Positions 21,675 to 29,930 of a stretch of DNA of 31,709 nt are shown here, one piece after another. The stretch covers positions 8,080-39,788 of the forward strand of contig FR884125.1 in the NCBI GenBank assembly GCA_000435975.1. Direction: 5' to 3'. The translations under genes were made by a program, and so were the position numbers. Each line of letters starts with the position of its first letter. Positions within the stretch are counted from its first letter, which is position 1. The stretch comes from Oscillibacter sp. CAG:241 (lineage in GTDB: Bacteria > Bacillota > Clostridia > Oscillospirales > Oscillospiraceae). The notes under the pieces were generated by a model. That model saw only the letters and a program-made list of their open reading frames with translations, had not been told where the DNA came from and searched no databases.

Positions 21675-23309
21675 TTAATACATGCCGCCCATGCCGCCCA
21701 TATCGGGAGCGGGGGCTGCGGGAGCCGCGGGCTGGGGCTTGTCGGCCACCAGGGACTCGGTGGTCAGCACCATGCCGGACACGCTGGCGGCGTTCTCCAG
21801 AGCGGAGCGGGTCACCTTGGCGGGATCCACGATACCGCTGGCGATCATGTCGCAGTACTCCTCCTTGTAGGCGTCGAAGCCGAAGCCGTTCTTGCCGGAG
21901 GTGCGGACCTTCTCCAGGATCACGGAGCCGTCCAGGCCGGCGTTGGCGGCAATCTGGCGGATGGGCTCCTCCAGAGCCTTGGCCACGATCTGCACGCCGG
22001 TCTTCTCGTCGCCCTCGGCGTCGGCCAGCAGGGCAGTGACAGCGGGGATCACGTTGACAAAGATGGTGCCGCCGCCGGCCACAATGCCTTCCTCCACGGC
22101 AGCCTTGGTGGCGTTCAGGGCGTCCTCGATGCGGAGCTTCTTCTCCTTCATCTCGGTCTCGGTGGCAGCACCCACCTTGATGACGGCCACGCCGCCGGCC
22201 ATCTTGGCCAGACGCTCCTGCAGCTTCTCGCGGTCATACTCGCTGGTGGTGTTGTTGATCTGGGCGCGGATCTGGGCCACGCGGTCGGCAATGGCCTGCT
22301 TGTCGCCCATGCCGTCCACGATGATGGTGTTCTCCTTGGTGACCTTCACCTGGCGGGCACGGCCCAGCATATCCACGGTGGCATCCTTCAGGGTCAGGCC
22401 CAGCTCCTCGCTGATGACCTGGCCGCCGGTGAGGATGGCAATATCCTGGAGCATCTCCTTGCGGCGGTCGCCAAAGCCGGGAGCCTTGACGCACACCACA
22501 TTCAGGGTGCCCCGCAGACGGTTGACGATCAGGGTGCTCAGAGCCTCGCCCTCCACGTCCTCGGCGATGATGAACAGCTTCTTGCCGGCCTGGACCAGCT
22601 GCTCCAGCAGAGGCAGAATGTCGGAGATCACGGAAATCTTCTTGTCGGTGATGAGGATATACGCGTCGTCGATGAGGGCCTCCATCTTGTCGGTGTCGGT
22701 GACCATGTAGGGGGTGATATAGCCCCGGTCGAACATCATGCCCTCCACCACCTCGGAGTAGGTCTCGGCGGTCTTGGACTCCTCAATGGTGATGACACCG
22801 TCGGCGGAGACCTTCTCCATGGCCTCGGCGATGAGCTTGCCGATGAAGGCGTCGCCGGAGGAGACGGTGCCCACGCGGGCGATGTCGTCGGTGCCGTTGA
22901 CCTTCTGGCTCTGCTCATGAATGGCGGCCACAGCAGCGTCCACGGCCTTGGCCATGCCCTTCTTCATAACGATGGGATTGGCGCCGGCGGCCAGGTTCTT
23001 CAGACCCTCGCGGATCATGGCCTGGGCCAGCAGGGTGGCGGTGGTGGTGCCGTCGCCAGCCACGTCGTTGGTCTTGGTGGACACCTCGCGCACCAGCTGC
23101 GCGCCCATGTTCTCAAACGGATCCTCCAGCTCGATCTCCTTGGCGATGGATACGCCGTCGTTGGTGATCAGCGGAGTTCCGAACTTCTTATCCAGCACCA
23201 CGTTGCGGCCCTTGGGGCCCAGGGTGATCTTGACGGTATCGGCCAGCTGATTGACGCCGGACTCCAGAGCCTTGCGGGCTTCCTCCCCGCGCTTAATGAT
23301 CTTAGCCAT
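21675..23309 (-). CDS. groEL: Chaperonin GroEL (Hsp60)
   Basis: The 544-aa protein is full length. It shows the GroEL signatures KITLGPKGRNVVLDKKFG, VAGDGTTTATLLAQAM (ATP-binding GDGTTT), GYITPYMVTD, AAVEEGIVAGGG and the Gly-Met tail ending GGMGGMY. It forms the 14-mer folding chamber with GroES. It is the second gene of the CIRCE-controlled groESL operon, 60 bp after groES. No oddities are seen. Confidence 0.98.
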   Translation of the reverse strand: MAKIIKRGEEARKALESGVNQLADTVKITLGPKGRNVVLDKKFGTPLITNDGVSIAKEIELEDPFENMGAQLVREVSTKTNDVAGDGTTTATLLAQAMIREGLKNLAAGANPIVMKKGMAKAVDAAVAAIHEQSQKVNGTDDIARVGTVSSGDAFIGKLIAEAMEKVSADGVITIEESKTAETYSEVVEGMMFDRGYITPYMVTDTDKMEALIDDAYILITDKKISVISDILPLLEQLVQAGKKLFIIAEDVEGEALSTLIVNRLRGTLNVVCVKAPGFGDRRKEMLQDIAILTGGQVISEELGLTLKDATVDMLGRARQVKVTKENTIIVDGMGDKQAIADRVAQIRAQINNTTSEYDREKLQERLAKMAGGVAVIKVGAATETEMKEKKLRIEDALNATKAAVEEGIVAGGGTIFVNVIPAVTALLADAEGDEKTGVQIVAKALEEPIRQIAANAGLDGSVILEKVRTSGKNGFGFDAYKEEYCDMIASGIVDPAKVTRSALENAASVSGMVLTTESLVADKPQPAAPAAPAPDMGGMGGMY

Positions 23310-23369
23310 AATATTGCCTCCTAATTAAAAGCAGAAAGATTGATTTTGGAAATGACAGGGATGGGAGCG

Positions 23370-23654
23370 TTACTCGACGATGGCCAGAATGTCGGCCTGC
23401 TTGACGATGATATACTCCACATCCTCCAGGGTGACCTTGGTGCCGGCATACTTGTCGGTAATGACCTTGTCGCCGGGCTTCACGGTCATGGTAACGGTCT
23501 TGCCGTCCACGGTGCCGCCGGGGCCCACGGAAATCACCTCTGCCACAGAGGGCTTCTCCTTAGCGGAGCCGGTGAGGATGATGCCGCCCTTGGTGGTCTC
23601 CTCCGCCTCCGTCATCTTCAGAACAACGCGATCAGCAAGCGGTGTCAGTTTCAT
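23370..23654 (-). CDS. groES: Co-chaperonin GroES (Hsp10)
   Basis: The 94-aa protein is of standard length, beginning MKLTPLADRVVLKMTEAEE. It includes the mobile loop TTKGGIILTGSAKEKP (about 20-35) and the C-terminal EDVEYIIVKQADILAIVE. It caps GroEL. AAGGAGG precedes the ATG, and CIRCE is 45 bp upstream, so HrcA repression with heat induction is expected. Confidence 0.98.
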   Translation of the reverse strand: MKLTPLADRVVLKMTEAEETTKGGIILTGSAKEKPSVAEVISVGPGGTVDGKTVTMTVKPGDKVITDKYAGTKVTLEDVEYIIVKQADILAIVE

Positions 23655-23698
23655 GGTTGGTTCCTCCTTATATCTTTACATAATAAACGAGTTCAGCG

Positions 23699-23725
23699 TT
23701 AGCACTCAATAGCCCTGAGTGCTAA
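23699..23725 (-). promoter_or_regulatory. CIRCE element (HrcA operator)
   Basis: A perfect TTAGCACTC-N9-GAGTGCTAA lies between the promoter and groES. This is the conserved operator of the HrcA heat-shock repressor. Confidence 0.97.
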
Positions 23726-23733
23726 CGCTGATT

Positions 23734-23761
23734 ATCATACCACACTATTCAGATTTTGCAA
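23734..23761 (-). promoter_or_regulatory. Promoter of groESL
   Basis: TTGCAA (23756-23761) and TATGAT (23734-23739) are spaced by 16 bp, immediately upstream of CIRCE. Confidence 0.65.
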
Positions 23762-23799
23762 GGGGATTTTTGGCAAAATCTCAAAAGTTCACAAATTGG

Positions 23800-24732
23800 T
23801 CAAATATCCCGGGCGGTGCGGTTGCAGTCGCAGCCGGCGGGGCCGAAGAAATTCAGCCGCTTGTCCGCCAGACGGATGGTCACATCGTCGGAGGTGATGC
23901 ACTCGCCGTCGAGACATGTGACGATATCCGGCTTATCGGAATGGATATGCACCACCTTGGGAGTAGAGCAGCGGGCCACATGGGGAAATTTATAGTACTG
24001 CCCCTTGGCATACGGAGTCACAAACCGCAGGAAGGTAGTGCGGCTGACCTTTTTCACCACCAGGGTGTTCAGCACGCCGTCGTCCATCCGGGCCTCGGCC
24101 ACGGGCATGAACCCGCCGCCGTAATACCGCCCGTTGCACACGGACACCAAGGAGAAGTCATCCTCCATGGTTTCGCCGTCCAGCTCCACCGTCCAATGGG
24201 AGCCGATGCCCTTGAACAGGAAGTTCACCAGCAGAGAGACAATATAGCTGCTCTTGCCGTCCAGAATGGGGCTCTCGCTGAAATTATGTACGTCCCGGGC
24301 CACCCGGGCGTCGATGCCGGAGCAGGCGATGGTCAGGGCCACCCGGCCATTGACGTCGATGGCGTCCATAGGGAACTGGGGGCCGTCCCACAGGTTCTCG
24401 GCGTCCCGGAACTTCTCCAGGTCGTCGCCGAAGTTTTTCAGGAAGTCGTTGCCGGTGCCCACAGGGATCACACTCATGGCGGCGTTGTCATAGCCGATGA
24501 TGCCGTTTGCCACCTCGTTGACGGTGCCGTCGCCGCCGCAGGCGTAAAACCGCAGGGGCTCCCCGGTCTGACAGAGCTTTTGGGCGATCTCGGTGGCGTG
24601 GCCCTGTTTTTTGGTGAGGATGCATTGCACGTCCAGACCGTGAGCCGTCCGCAGATGCTCAGCCATTTCATAGATCCGCTGGCGGCTGTCATATTTCCCC
24701 GCAGTGGGGTTGATGATAAAGATGTGCTTCAT
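23800..24732 (-). CDS. Diacylglycerol kinase-family lipid kinase (YegS/DagK type)
   Basis: The 310-aa protein starts MKHIFIINPTAGKYDSRQRI and has the nucleotide-binding CGGDGTVNEVANGI (about 62-75) and VIPVGTGNDFLKNFG (about 85-99), the signature of DAGK catalytic domains. The family phosphorylates diacylglycerol or related lipids at the membrane, recycling DAG from lipoteichoic acid synthesis. The ATG at 24730-24732 is preceded by GGGAGGG; a longer reading to 24906 would overlap the neighbouring gene and has no ribosome-binding site. An extended -10 promoter at 24782-24790 drives it. Whether it is a true DagB or a bacterial sphingolipid-type kinase cannot be told. Confidence 0.92.
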   Translation of the reverse strand: MKHIFIINPTAGKYDSRQRIYEMAEHLRTAHGLDVQCILTKKQGHATEIAQKLCQTGEPLRFYACGGDGTVNEVANGIIGYDNAAMSVIPVGTGNDFLKNFGDDLEKFRDAENLWDGPQFPMDAIDVNGRVALTIACSGIDARVARDVHNFSESPILDGKSSYIVSLLVNFLFKGIGSHWTVELDGETMEDDFSLVSVCNGRYYGGGFMPVAEARMDDGVLNTLVVKKVSRTTFLRFVTPYAKGQYYKFPHVARCSTPKVVHIHSDKPDIVTCLDGECITSDDVTIRLADKRLNFFGPAGCDCNRTARDI

Positions 24733-24781
24733 AGCGGCGCCCTCCCGGTGAGTTTTAAGATTCGGTAACAGATTGTAACCT

Positions 24782-24790
24782 ATTGTAGCA
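24782..24790 (-). promoter_or_regulatory. Extended -10 promoter of the lipid kinase gene
   Basis: TGCTACAAT on the minus strand, 50 bp before the start; the -35 is weak. Confidence 0.45.
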
Positions 24791-24875
24791 CGGCGGCGGA
24801 AAAGTATATGAACAAATTGAAAATTTCTGTGAAGATTTCGGGAAAAGTCCCGGCATAACGCTGTCAACCCCGCTC

Positions 24876-25991
24876 TTACACATTTCCGTACATAAACAGA
24901 TCGCACTTGATCATGCCGTTATACAGCTTGCGCTTCTTTTTGGCCTGGTGGCCGAAGGTGCGCTCAAACTCCGTGTGGCTGCTGAGCACCAGGGTCCGCC
25001 AGGTGTCCGGCAGCCGCTCCCACATATGCCCGAAATCCCGATACAGGGCCTCGGCCTCCTGCCGCTCCAGCAGGCGCTCACCGTAGGGCGGATTGGTCAC
25101 CAGCTGGCCATAGGTGTCCTCCCGGCGGAAATTCCGCATATCCGCCACTTCAAAGCGCACCACATCCTCCACCCCGGCCTTCCGGGCGTTGTCCCGGGCG
25201 ATGGCCACGGCCCGGGGGTCCACATCGCCGCCCCAGATGTCGTACTTCCCGTGGAACTCCTTGTCCATGGCCTCCCCGGCGGCGGCCAGCCAGTCCCCGG
25301 AGGGTACAAAGCCCCAGCGCTGGGCGTCAAAGCTGCGGTCCAGGCCCGGGGCCCGGTTCAGGGCGATCAGCGCCGCCTCGATGCAGATGGTGCCGCTGCC
25401 GCAGAAGGGGTCGCAGAAGGGGTCCCTCCCCCGGAATCGGGACAGGGTCACCATAGCCGCCGCCAGCGTCTCCCGCAGGGGAGCCTCCACGCCCACGGCC
25501 CGGTATCCCCGCTTATACAGGCCCTCGCCGGAGGTATCCAGACAGATCATGGCCTCGTCCTTGAACAGGGAGAACCGCACCTGATGCTTTACCCCGTCCT
25601 CCGGGAACTGCTCCAGGCCGTAGTGGGCCTTCATCCGCTCCACCATGGCCTTTTTGATGATGGACTGGCAGGCCGGCACGGCGTGAAGCTGGGAGGAGAT
25701 GGAGTAGCCCTTCACGGGGAAGGCCGCGTTCCGGGGCAGATAGTCCTCCCAGGCGATGGCCCGGGTGCCCTGAAACAGCTCCTCGAAGCTGCGGGCCGGA
25801 AACCGGCCCAGCACCAGCAGGACCCGGGCGCCGCAGCGCAGGTTGATGTTCAGCCGCGCTATGTCGGACAGCTGGCCCCGGCACAGGACCCGGCCGTTTT
25901 CCACCTGCACATCCCGCAGCCCCAGCCGCCGGATCTCGTCGCCCACCAATTTTTCCAGCCCCAGCAGGCAGGGCACCATAAATGTCTGCAT
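24876..25991 (-). CDS. THUMP-type class I SAM-dependent 23S rRNA (guanine-N2) methyltransferase
   Basis: The 371-aa protein has an N-terminal THUMP-like region (to about residue 160) and a Rossmann methyltransferase domain with FCDPFCGSGTICIEAAL (motif I), GGDVDPRAVAIARDNARKAG and the catalytic TNPPYGERL (motif IV). This is the arrangement of the RlmL/YpsC group that methylates guanine N2 in 23S rRNA (G2445 in E. coli). The ATG at 25989-25991 follows GAGGTGCGAT; earlier in-frame ATGs at 26018 and 26030 have poorer sites. It is the third gene of the lspA-rluD operon, 55 bp after rluD. The C-terminal RlmK half found in E. coli RlmKL is absent, as usual in Firmicutes. Confidence 0.9.
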   Translation of the reverse strand: MQTFMVPCLLGLEKLVGDEIRRLGLRDVQVENGRVLCRGQLSDIARLNINLRCGARVLLVLGRFPARSFEELFQGTRAIAWEDYLPRNAAFPVKGYSISSQLHAVPACQSIIKKAMVERMKAHYGLEQFPEDGVKHQVRFSLFKDEAMICLDTSGEGLYKRGYRAVGVEAPLRETLAAAMVTLSRFRGRDPFCDPFCGSGTICIEAALIALNRAPGLDRSFDAQRWGFVPSGDWLAAAGEAMDKEFHGKYDIWGGDVDPRAVAIARDNARKAGVEDVVRFEVADMRNFRREDTYGQLVTNPPYGERLLERQEAEALYRDFGHMWERLPDTWRTLVLSSHTEFERTFGHQAKKKRKLYNGMIKCDLFMYGNV

Positions 25992-26046
25992 ATCGCACCT
26001 CGTTCGGTCGTTCGTCATATGATTTTCCATCGAATCACCGGCGGCG

Positions 26047-26967
26047 TCAGCTTCCCCGCCGGAGCTTGTCCAGCATCCGGACAAACTCCTCCGGCAAAGG
26101 GCAGGTCAGCTCCACCGGCTCCCCGGTGCGGGGATGGAGAAACCGCAGCCCCACGGCGTGGAGACACTGGCCCGTCAGCCCCGGCACGGGCTTTTTGGCC
26201 CCATACACCGTATCCCCCAGAATCGGGTGGCCGATGTGGGCCAGGTGGACCCGGATCTGGTGGGTGCGGCCCGTCTCCAGGCGGCAGCGCAGATGGGTGA
26301 CGCCGGGATAGCGGGCGATGACCTCCCAATGGGTCACAGCCTCCCGGCCCCCCTGGCGCACCACCGCCATGCGCTTGCGGTCCACCGGATGGCGGCCGAT
26401 GGGCGCGTTGACAGTGCCGCTGTCCTCCCGGAAATTGCCCACCGCCAGGCACTCATACGTCCGGGCCAGGGTGTGGTCCGCCAGCTGGGCCGCCAGGGCC
26501 AGGTGGGCCGCATCGTTTTTGGCGGCGATAATGAGGCCGCTGGTGTCCCGGTCGATGCGGTGGACAATGCCGGGACGCTTCTGGCCCCCCACGCCGGACA
26601 GGCTCTCCCCGCAGTGATATAGCAGGGCGTTGACCAGGGTCCCGTCCGGGTGCCCCGGGGCCGGATGCACCACCATCCCCGTGGGCTTGTTCACCACGAT
26701 GACGTCCTCGTCCTCGTATACCACGTCCAGGGGAATATCCTGGGGCCGGGCTTCCGGCTCCTCCGGCTCCGGCAGCGTCACCTCCAGCACCTGTCCCGGC
26801 TGGACCCGCAGGTTCTTCGCCACCGGGCGGCCCCGGTCCGTAACGCGTCCCTCCTCCAGAAGCCGGGCGGCGGCGGAGCGGGTCAGCCCCTCCAGCCGCC
26901 GGGCCAGCAGGCTGTCCGCCCGCTGCCCCGCCTCCTCAGTTGTCACCGTCAGCCGGGTCGTTTCCAT
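26047..26967 (-). CDS. RluD-family 23S rRNA pseudouridine synthase
   Basis: The 306-aa protein has an N-terminal S4 RNA-binding domain (RADSLLARRLEGLTRSAAAR, about 16-35) and the catalytic domain with IVVNKPTGMVVHPAPGHPDG, the active-site HRIDRDTSGL (Asp in the RxDxxTSG motif), GRTHQIRVHLAHIGHPI and DTVYG. RluA-family enzymes convert uridines in 23S rRNA helix 69 to pseudouridine. The ATG lies inside the end of lspA (32-nt overlap), with a modest AAGGA upstream. The lspA-rluD pairing is common in Firmicutes. Orthology to RluD proper rather than a paralogue is likely but not proven. Confidence 0.94.
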   Translation of the reverse strand: METTRLTVTTEEAGQRADSLLARRLEGLTRSAAARLLEEGRVTDRGRPVAKNLRVQPGQVLEVTLPEPEEPEARPQDIPLDVVYEDEDVIVVNKPTGMVVHPAPGHPDGTLVNALLYHCGESLSGVGGQKRPGIVHRIDRDTSGLIIAAKNDAAHLALAAQLADHTLARTYECLAVGNFREDSGTVNAPIGRHPVDRKRMAVVRQGGREAVTHWEVIARYPGVTHLRCRLETGRTHQIRVHLAHIGHPILGDTVYGAKKPVPGLTGQCLHAVGLRFLHPRTGEPVELTCPLPEEFVRMLDKLRRGS

Positions 26968-27430
26968 GCTTTTTGTCCTTCTTGTCGTATTTGTCGTATA
27001 AAAACAGGTAGTACACGGCCCCCAGAATGGCCCCCACCACCACGCAGCAGTCGGCGAAGTTGAACACCGGATAGGAAAATAGAGTCAGGTCGAACATGTC
27101 CACCACATAGCCCCGGAACAACCGGTCGATGAGGTTCCCCACGCCCCCGGCCAGGATCATCAGCCCCGCGATCACGCCCAGGGGATGCCGCACGATGCGC
27201 CGCACCAGCAGATACGCCACCGCCGCCATCAGCAGCACCGTCACCACCGCCAGGGCCGCGGTCTGGCCGGAAAAGCTGGACCAGGCCGCGCCATAGTTAT
27301 GCACCCGGGTCAGCCGCATGACGCCCGGCCAAAACGCCGCCGACTCTCCCAGAGCCAGGTGCTCCACCGTCCAGTATTTGATAAGCTGGTCCGCCCCCAA
27401 CAGGGCGGCAAACAAAAGAAAATACCACAT
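26936..27430 (-). CDS. lspA: Lipoprotein signal peptidase (signal peptidase II)
   Basis: The 164-aa membrane protein has four hydrophobic segments. It carries the family motifs GADQLIKYWTVEHL (about 12-25), HNYGAAWSSFSG, GGVGNLIDRLFRGYVVDMFD (first catalytic Asp) and FNFADCCVV (second catalytic Asp). It cleaves the signal peptide of prolipoproteins in the membrane; at least two lipoproteins are encoded in this window. The ATG at 27428-27430 follows AGGAGGGAA, and a consensus promoter lies at 27472-27500. The C-terminal tail is highly charged (DKYDKKDKKHG), slightly longer than usual. Confidence 0.96.
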   Translation of the reverse strand: MWYFLLFAALLGADQLIKYWTVEHLALGESAAFWPGVMRLTRVHNYGAAWSSFSGQTAALAVVTVLLMAAVAYLLVRRIVRHPLGVIAGLMILAGGVGNLIDRLFRGYVVDMFDLTLFSYPVFNFADCCVVVGAILGAVYYLFLYDKYDKKDKKHGNDPADGDN

Positions 27431-27471
27431 AAGGCAGGGTTCCCTCCTGTGCAAGATACACCAATTTTATT

Positions 27472-27500
27472 ATTATACCTCATTTTCCCCACCATTGCAA
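27472..27500 (-). promoter_or_regulatory. Promoter of the lspA-rluD-methyltransferase operon
   Basis: TTGCAA and TATAAT are separated by exactly 17 bp on the minus strand; the -10 is 42 bp before the lspA start. Confidence 0.75.
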
Positions 27501-27648
27501 CCGCCGAAAAAGTGTACCAAATTTTAACCGCTTTGTTACCGGATTGTAACCGTTATTCACCATTTTGAGATGATTTTGCTGAGAAACTCCTGTATACTGC
27601 AAGTACAGTAAGGGAAAAACCAACATTCACCTCGGGAAAGGAGTCGCC

Positions 27649-28293
27649 ATGAAAAAGACGGTATTGCTGCTGGCAGTGTGCTTGATGCTGGGGCTGTGTG
27701 CCTGCGGCCTGCGCGGGCAGAGCGTAGCGAGGAATGCCGTCGAGCCTGTGCATTTCTCCGCCCCGGCGGTCCGACAGGACGCAGCCCCGGCGGAGGAGCC
27801 CCGGGTGACCCTGCCCCAGGGGGTCAGCCTGCTGACGGAGCAGGAGCTCCGCTGGTTCGGCGGCAGCTGCTTCAACGTGCTGCCTGCCCAGGGGCCCAAC
27901 CTGTTTCTGTCTGTCTCCTTTGACCGGGCTGCGGACATGGACCTGACTGCCCTGTTCACCGGCGGCGCCGGGAGCCGGGACCTGTCCGACCGGGAGCTGC
28001 GCCAGCTGGGTGCCGAGGGCTATGCCCGCCTGACGGCATCGGAGCTGGAGGATCTGCTGCTGCGGTACACGGGCCTGAGCCTGGCGGATATGTCCGACGC
28101 GGCCTTTGACGGCCTCACCTATCTGGCGGATTTCGACGCGTACTACGGCCCTGCCGGTGACGCAGGCTACGTCCGCTTCCGGTATGGGTACCACAGCCCC
28201 GATGGTACCGTGACCCTGCGCTACGCAGGCGGCAGCGTGACCCTGCATCAGGATGCAGGCCGCTGGCTGGTGGTCTCCAACGTCCTGGACTGA
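27649..28293 (+). CDS. Hypothetical lipoprotein, 214 aa
   Basis: The N-terminus MKKTVLLLAVCLMLGLCACG is a lipoprotein signal with lipobox LCAC (lipid-anchored Cys19). The rest has no family I know. It includes LTEQELRWFGGSCFN, SDRELRQLG and LTASELEDLLLRYTGLSLADMS, then a C-terminal beta segment (YVRFRYGYHSPDGTVTLRYA). The protein is acidic and outside the membrane. AAAGGAG precedes the ATG. It is monocistronic with a terminator at 28395, and lies divergent from lspA, whose product would process it. No clear promoter was found; TATACT at 27593-27598 is a candidate -10. Confidence 0.85.
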   Translation: MKKTVLLLAVCLMLGLCACGLRGQSVARNAVEPVHFSAPAVRQDAAPAEEPRVTLPQGVSLLTEQELRWFGGSCFNVLPAQGPNLFLSVSFDRAADMDLTALFTGGAGSRDLSDRELRQLGAEGYARLTASELEDLLLRYTGLSLADMSDAAFDGLTYLADFDAYYGPAGDAGYVRFRYGYHSPDGTVTLRYAGGSVTLHQDAGRWLVVSNVLD

Positions 28294-28394
28294 CAGGCGT
28301 TTTCAGATAGCAGGCAGAAGCGTTTGCGTGGTTTTCTCTCGTAGTTCTCTTTTCATCGTCTCTCTTTTCTCCGCTGATTCTCATCTTCTTTCAT

Positions 28395-28447
28395 CTGCCA
28401 GAGGGCGGCTCCTGATAAAGGGGCCGCCTTCTGGCAGGTCTGCTTTT
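28395..28447 (+). terminator. Terminator after the lipoprotein gene
   Basis: CTGCCAGAGGGCGGC pairs with GCCGCCTTCTGGCAG (one mismatch) over a long loop and is followed by a T-rich run near 28440-28448. It lies 100 bp after the stop; the gap between holds nothing clear. Confidence 0.7.
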
Positions 28448-28480
28448 CTCCTGTCCCTCCCCTGCCGAAAAATTCATTTT

Positions 28481-28517
28481 GGAGCCGTATCCGCCGTTTT
28501 GGAGTGGATACGGCTCC
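28481..28517. promoter_or_regulatory. 12-bp perfect inverted repeat upstream of the DUF2325 operon
   Basis: GGAGCCGTATCC (28481-28492) and GGATACGGCTCC (28506-28517) are perfect complements with a 13-bp gap. The right arm overlaps a weak -35 (TGGATA, 28505-28510), 17 bp before TATACT at 28528-28533. It could be an operator for the downstream genes or a second hairpin of the upstream terminator. Confidence 0.4.
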
Positions 28518-28579
28518 TGCTCTTGCGTATACTATCCTCATACAAGGTGTCCGGGAGACGCTGTTTTTACAAATCAGTA

Positions 28580-28595
28580 GTTAAAGTGCTTTAAC
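28580..28595. promoter_or_regulatory. 16-bp palindrome just before the DUF2325 gene
   Basis: GTTAAAG-TG-CTTTAAC is a perfect palindrome, five bases ahead of the AAGGGAG ribosome-binding site. It may be a repressor site or an RNA hairpin limiting translation. Confidence 0.35.
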
Positions 28596-28613
28596 CATAG
28601 AAGGGAGATCGCT

Positions 28614-28895
28614 ATGAGCGTTGTGATTTTGGGAGGAAACGAGTGTATGGAGCGGCGGTATAAGGAGCTCTGTCAGACGTACCGGTGCCAGGCCAAGGTA
28701 TTCACCAAGCCTGCCGGGGGCCTGCGGAACAAGCTGGGCAGCCCCGATCTGATGATCTTTTTCACCGGCACCATGTCCCACAAGATGGTGCAGGGGGCCC
28801 TCAGCCAGCTGAAGGGCCAGAACACCATCATCGAGCGCTGCCACACCAGCTCCCTGTCCGCTCTGCGGGGAATTCTGGAGAAGCACGCAGGATGA
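28614..28895 (+). CDS. DUF2325 family protein
   Basis: The 93-aa cytoplasmic protein starts MSVVILGGNECMERRYKELC and has IFFTGTMSHKMVQGAL and TIIERCHTSSLSALRGIL, the pattern of DUF2325 proteins (small Rossmann-like folds with conserved Cys and His). The function is unknown. The ATG follows AAGGGAG. The stop overlaps the ATG of the DUF3793 gene (ATGA), and the pair occurs together with flavodoxin in many Clostridia, often connected with iron or redox supply; this last link is from general knowledge and not shown here. Confidence 0.87.
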   Translation: MSVVILGGNECMERRYKELCQTYRCQAKVFTKPAGGLRNKLGSPDLMIFFTGTMSHKMVQGALSQLKGQNTIIERCHTSSLSALRGILEKHAG

Positions 28896-29449
28896 GACCG
28901 GCGGAGGAGACGGTGGTGCGCCAGTGCGCGCCCACTCTGGCCGGCATCAAGACCGGCAGTCTGTTTCCCTGTCCCTATGACTCCCGTCAGCAGCTGCTGG
29001 CGGACATCCGGCGGATGAACCGGGTGCTGGTGCCCCGGGGGCTGTGCCTGCTGCCCATGCGGCTGGGCCAGGGAAGGGCGCTGCTGTATCTGTACCGGCC
29101 CCAGGCCCTGCGCCGGGATCTGGACGACGATCTGTCCTGCCGCCTGCTGCGGCAGGCGGGCTACCCCTGCGGCAGCTGCGGACAGTGTGTGGCGCGGCTG
29201 GTGCAGCGGCTGCGCACGGAGGAGGAATTTCCCCACGAGGTGGGGCTGTTCCTCAGCTACCCGCCGGAGGATGTGCAGGGGTTCATCGACCACCGGGCCG
29301 AGGACTTCAAGTGCGCCGGGCTGTGGAAGGTATACGGCGACGAGCAGCGGGCTCAGCTTCTGTTCGACCGCTTCCGCCGCTGCACCCAGCGCTACTGCGC
29401 CCTGTGGCAGACCGGCTACCGGCTGGAGCAGCTGGCAGTGGCCGTTTGA
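28892..29449 (+). CDS. DUF3793 family protein
   Basis: The 185-aa protein begins MRPAEETVVRQCAPTLAGIK, with the conserved CAPTLAGIKTGSLFPC region of DUF3793 near residues 12-27. It contains a central Cys pair CGSCGQC (about 91-97) and KCAGLWKVYG near 145. It is cytoplasmic. Repeated cysteines suggest metal or redox chemistry, but no activity is known. The start is the ATGA overlap with the DUF2325 gene; a longer open reading upstream in this frame is only the shadow of that gene. Confidence 0.86.
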   Translation: MRPAEETVVRQCAPTLAGIKTGSLFPCPYDSRQQLLADIRRMNRVLVPRGLCLLPMRLGQGRALLYLYRPQALRRDLDDDLSCRLLRQAGYPCGSCGQCVARLVQRLRTEEEFPHEVGLFLSYPPEDVQGFIDHRAEDFKCAGLWKVYGDEQRAQLLFDRFRRCTQRYCALWQTGYRLEQLAVAV

Positions 29450-29497
29450 CAACCCATTGGCATATTTTGAGACATATTTTTGAAAGGAAGTATATTT

Positions 29498-29923
29498 ATG
29501 AAAAAGACGCTTGTGATCTATTGGAGCGGCACCGGCAACACCGAGGCCATGGCCAACGCCGTTCTGGAGGGCATGAAGGCCGCCGGGGCTGACGCCTCCC
29601 TGCTGACTCCCGACCAGGTGACCGCCGCCTCCCTGTCCGGCGTATCCTCCGTGGCCGTGGGCTGCCCCGCCATGGGCAGCGAGGTGCTGGAGGAGATGGA
29701 GTTCCAGCCCATGTTCGACAGCATCAGGAACCAGCTGGGCGGCAAGTCTGTGGGCCTGTTCGGCTCCTACGGCTGGGGCGACGGCGAATGGATGCGCAGC
29801 TGGGAGAAGGACTGCGACGATGCGGGCATCAGCCTGGTGTGCGAAAGCATCACCTGCTGCGAGGCTCCCGACGACGATGTGCTGGCCGCCTGCCAGGCCA
29901 TGGGCCGGAAGCTGGCGGAGTAA
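29498..29923 (+). CDS. Flavodoxin
   Basis: The 141-aa protein has the short-chain flavodoxin layout: MKKTLVIYWSGTGNTEAMA, with the FMN phosphate loop SGTGNT (10-15), SSVAVGCPAMG (about 51-61, 50s loop) and LFGSYGWGDGEWM (about 87-99, 90s loop with Tyr and Trp). It carries electrons at low potential in place of ferredoxin, usually when iron is scarce. GAAAGGAAG precedes the ATG at 29498; a reading from 29480 has no such site. It follows the DUF2325-DUF3793 pair by 48 bp and shares its direction. A terminator lies at 30027. Confidence 0.95.
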   Translation: MKKTLVIYWSGTGNTEAMANAVLEGMKAAGADASLLTPDQVTAASLSGVSSVAVGCPAMGSEVLEEMEFQPMFDSIRNQLGGKSVGLFGSYGWGDGEWMRSWEKDCDDAGISLVCESITCCEAPDDDVLAACQAMGRKLAE

Positions 29924-29930
29924 CACGTCC

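Noticed and set aside
21663..23324. Plus-strand reading opposite groEL
   Set aside because: The sequence is antisense to a complete groEL. Low-complexity His/Gly/Leu composition is typical of such shadows.
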